A DNA stretch of 64,000 nt, from assembly GCA_020060485.1 (NCBI GenBank), contig JAGVAB010000152.1, positions 1 to 64,000 on the forward strand, given 5' to 3'. The notes beneath the pieces are model-generated. The model was not told the origin of the DNA. It did no database searches and saw only the letters and a program-made list of their open reading frames with translations. This DNA is from Anaerolineales bacterium. GTDB lineage: Bacteria > Chloroflexota > Anaerolineae > Anaerolineales > Anaerolineaceae. The first letter of the stretch is position 1; every line of letters begins with the position of its first letter. Positions 62,708 to 64,000 of this stretch are shown here, piece after piece. A program made the translations under genes and the position numbers.

Positions 62708-64000
62708 ATGACGAACGGCGCCACCCGCAACACCTACAACAAGGCCGGATACCTGGTGAAGGTGGAAGGGCATGACGGCACAGCATGGCAGGTCCAGTCC
62801 GAGATGCGCTATGACGGATTAGGCAACCGGCTGGAGATGACCAGCTACGCCGATGGGGTGAGTGAGACGATCCGTTACCAGCTCGATAACGGCCAACCGT
62901 TGGCGGCTGTGGGAACGGAGAGCACGAGCTACTACTTGTATGGCCGGGGCGTGATCGGCACGAAGACGGACACGTGGGCTTACATCCTGCAGGACGGCCT
63001 CGGTTCCACTCGCCAGTTGGCGACGCACGAAGGTGTGATTGCGATGAGTGTGGCCTACACCCCGTGGGGGGATGTTCTGGAGTACTACGGCAGCGGGGGG
63101 ATAGACTTTGGTTACCTGGGCGGGATGTATGATGACACCACGGGGCTGATCTACCTGGGTGGGGGGCAGTATTATGATCCCGTGACGGGGCGCATGCTGA
63201 CACGTGGAGCGGGGCAGAGCAATCCCTACAAACCGGGGGCGTTTGACCCGGCGGGGATGATGGTTGCGCCGCTGGCATTGATAGGGTTGGCGCTGGGCAA
63301 GAAGAAGAAACGTGGCAAGTGGGATAGTTTCATTGTTCTGCTGGTTGTATGTGTGGTGGTGGGGATGAGTGTGTCGGCATGCACTCAACCAAGCAAATTG
63401 CCAGCACCGCAAGCAACTGGGACACCACCTTCATTGCCAACTCCAACGGCAACTGGAACGGCAATGTTGGTAGTGACTGCTTCATTTGACCCTGCGATGC
63501 CATCTACGAATGAAACCGCTGTGCAGGTAAAAACATCAATTACTGATGATGATTGTAATAATTTGAATGCATCAACACTTGAACCAGAGCCTACATTAAC
63601 CCCAACACCATCGTCTATCAAAGACGAGCTAAAGATGTATGGGGTTGAATTATCTGGAAAAGATGCTTACTGGACTCTCTATAGACAAGATGTGATTTTG
63701 AGTGCCGTCAAGGAGATAGCTAATCGGTTTGGTGGAATACTTGGTTTGTCTCCAATTGAGGCCTTTACACGTGTTTTCCCGAATCATACTTTTGAATGGT
63801 GTGATAAATGTGTGGATAACGGTTATGGGGAGTGTATTGGAGAGAATAAAATAAAGCTGGATGGCATGTATACGACAGAGTATAAAGCTGTCAGATTGAT
63901 CGTGCATGAGATGGGACACGTAATGGATCAAAAAGTCTGTGCAAGCAGACGTGCAGATGGGATTTGTGAAAATGTTTTTAAGAATTCTGCACGAACGGAT
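62708..64000 (+). CDS. Rhs-type protein, 5'-truncated core with lipoprotein-like signal and metallopeptidase-like tail (partial)
   Basis: An open frame of 431 codons from ATG 62708 that runs off the window end. Residues 1-180 are Rhs core: QVQSEMRYDGLGNRLEMTSY, YGRGVIG, ILQDGLGSTRQL, YTPWGDVL and GGGQYYDPVTGRMLTRG, then the DPAG junction at 180-183. After it comes KKKKRGKWD and a hydrophobic run ending SVSAC (Cys225), which looks like a lipoprotein signal inside a protein. A Thr/Pro linker and a Cys-containing domain with VHEMGH (HExxH, 400-404) follow. No Rhs repeats precede it, and a stop codon lies in frame at 62663, so it is an orphan fragment. The core is GC-rich and the tail AT-rich. 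Confidence 0.8.
   Translation, partial: MTNGATRNTYNKAGYLVKVEGHDGTAWQVQSEMRYDGLGNRLEMTSYADGVSETIRYQLDNGQPLAAVGTESTSYYLYGRGVIGTKTDTWAYILQDGLGSTRQLATHEGVIAMSVAYTPWGDVLEYYGSGGIDFGYLGGMYDDTTGLIYLGGGQYYDPVTGRMLTRGAGQSNPYKPGAFDPAGMMVAPLALIGLALGKKKKRGKWDSFIVLLVVCVVVGMSVSACTQPSKLPAPQATGTPPSLPTPTATGTAMLVVTASFDPAMPSTNETAVQVKTSITDDDCNNLNASTLEPEPTLTPTPSSIKDELKMYGVELSGKDAYWTLYRQDVILSAVKEIANRFGGILGLSPIEAFTRVFPNHTFEWCDKCVDNGYGECIGENKIKLDGMYTTEYKAVRLIVHEMGHVMDQKVCASRRADGICENVFKNSARTD

Noticed and set aside
62697..63412. Minus-strand frames of about 195 codons over the Rhs core
   Set aside because: The plus strand reads through as an Rhs core with conserved motifs, so these are shadows.

Overview
This window looks like a chromosomal segment of a bacterium of the phylum Chloroflexota, most likely class Anaerolineae. 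That is an inference. It rests on protein character and the gene mix: a zinc-type S14, an S4 with a zinc ribbon, a ProS of the short archaeal type, a DHH-CBS-poly(A)-polymerase fusion, a fused ATP synthase b/delta subunit, and an Rhs tail with an embedded lipoprotein-like signal. No rRNA, tRNA, CRISPR array or insertion sequence was seen.

Positions 1-18.4 kb hold one continuous translation block on the plus strand. It runs tuf, the S10 operon, the spc operon with secY-adk-map, the alpha operon ending in rpoA-rplQ, then truA-rplM-rpsI. infA is missing from its usual place between map and rpmJ; a promoter sits there instead. A strong hairpin terminator at 18.5 kb closes the block.

Positions 18.5-26.7 kb carry a long mazG with a degenerate N-terminal part, a tryptophanase on the minus strand, a pentapeptide-repeat protein with a small membrane protein, the membrane half of an ATP synthase operon (atpI, a, c, fused b/delta, but no F1 alpha, gamma, beta or epsilon), and murE.

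Positions 26.8-43.9 kb are mostly minus strand housekeeping: pnp, rpsO, proS, a LOG-family protein, a PilZ-like protein, a MazG-like pyrophosphohydrolase, a large glycosyltransferase-like membrane protein, an EF-G-like GTPase with altered GTPase motifs, a GNAT enzyme and the DHH-CBS-nucleotidyltransferase. A diaminopropionate ammonia-lyase gene is divergent. With tryptophanase it suggests amino-acid fermentation to keto acids and ammonia.

Positions 44-61 kb are accessory and regulatory. They contain an operon joining an HD-GYP sensor to a secreted repeat protein, two MFS transporters, a beta-lactamase-like lipoprotein split by four membrane helices, a GreA-type factor, and a cluster of DeoR regulator, URO-D/thioredoxin fusion, CobW-like GTPase and corrinoid protein that looks like a methyl-transfer system. 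A PadR-MFS pair with an obvious operator and a DEAD-box helicase behind a perfect leader hairpin follow.

The last 2.7 kb is visibly different. An AT-rich lipoprotein is followed by a 5'-truncated Rhs core whose tail contains an internal lipoprotein-type signal and a zinc-metallopeptidase HExxH motif. That frame runs off the end of the window.
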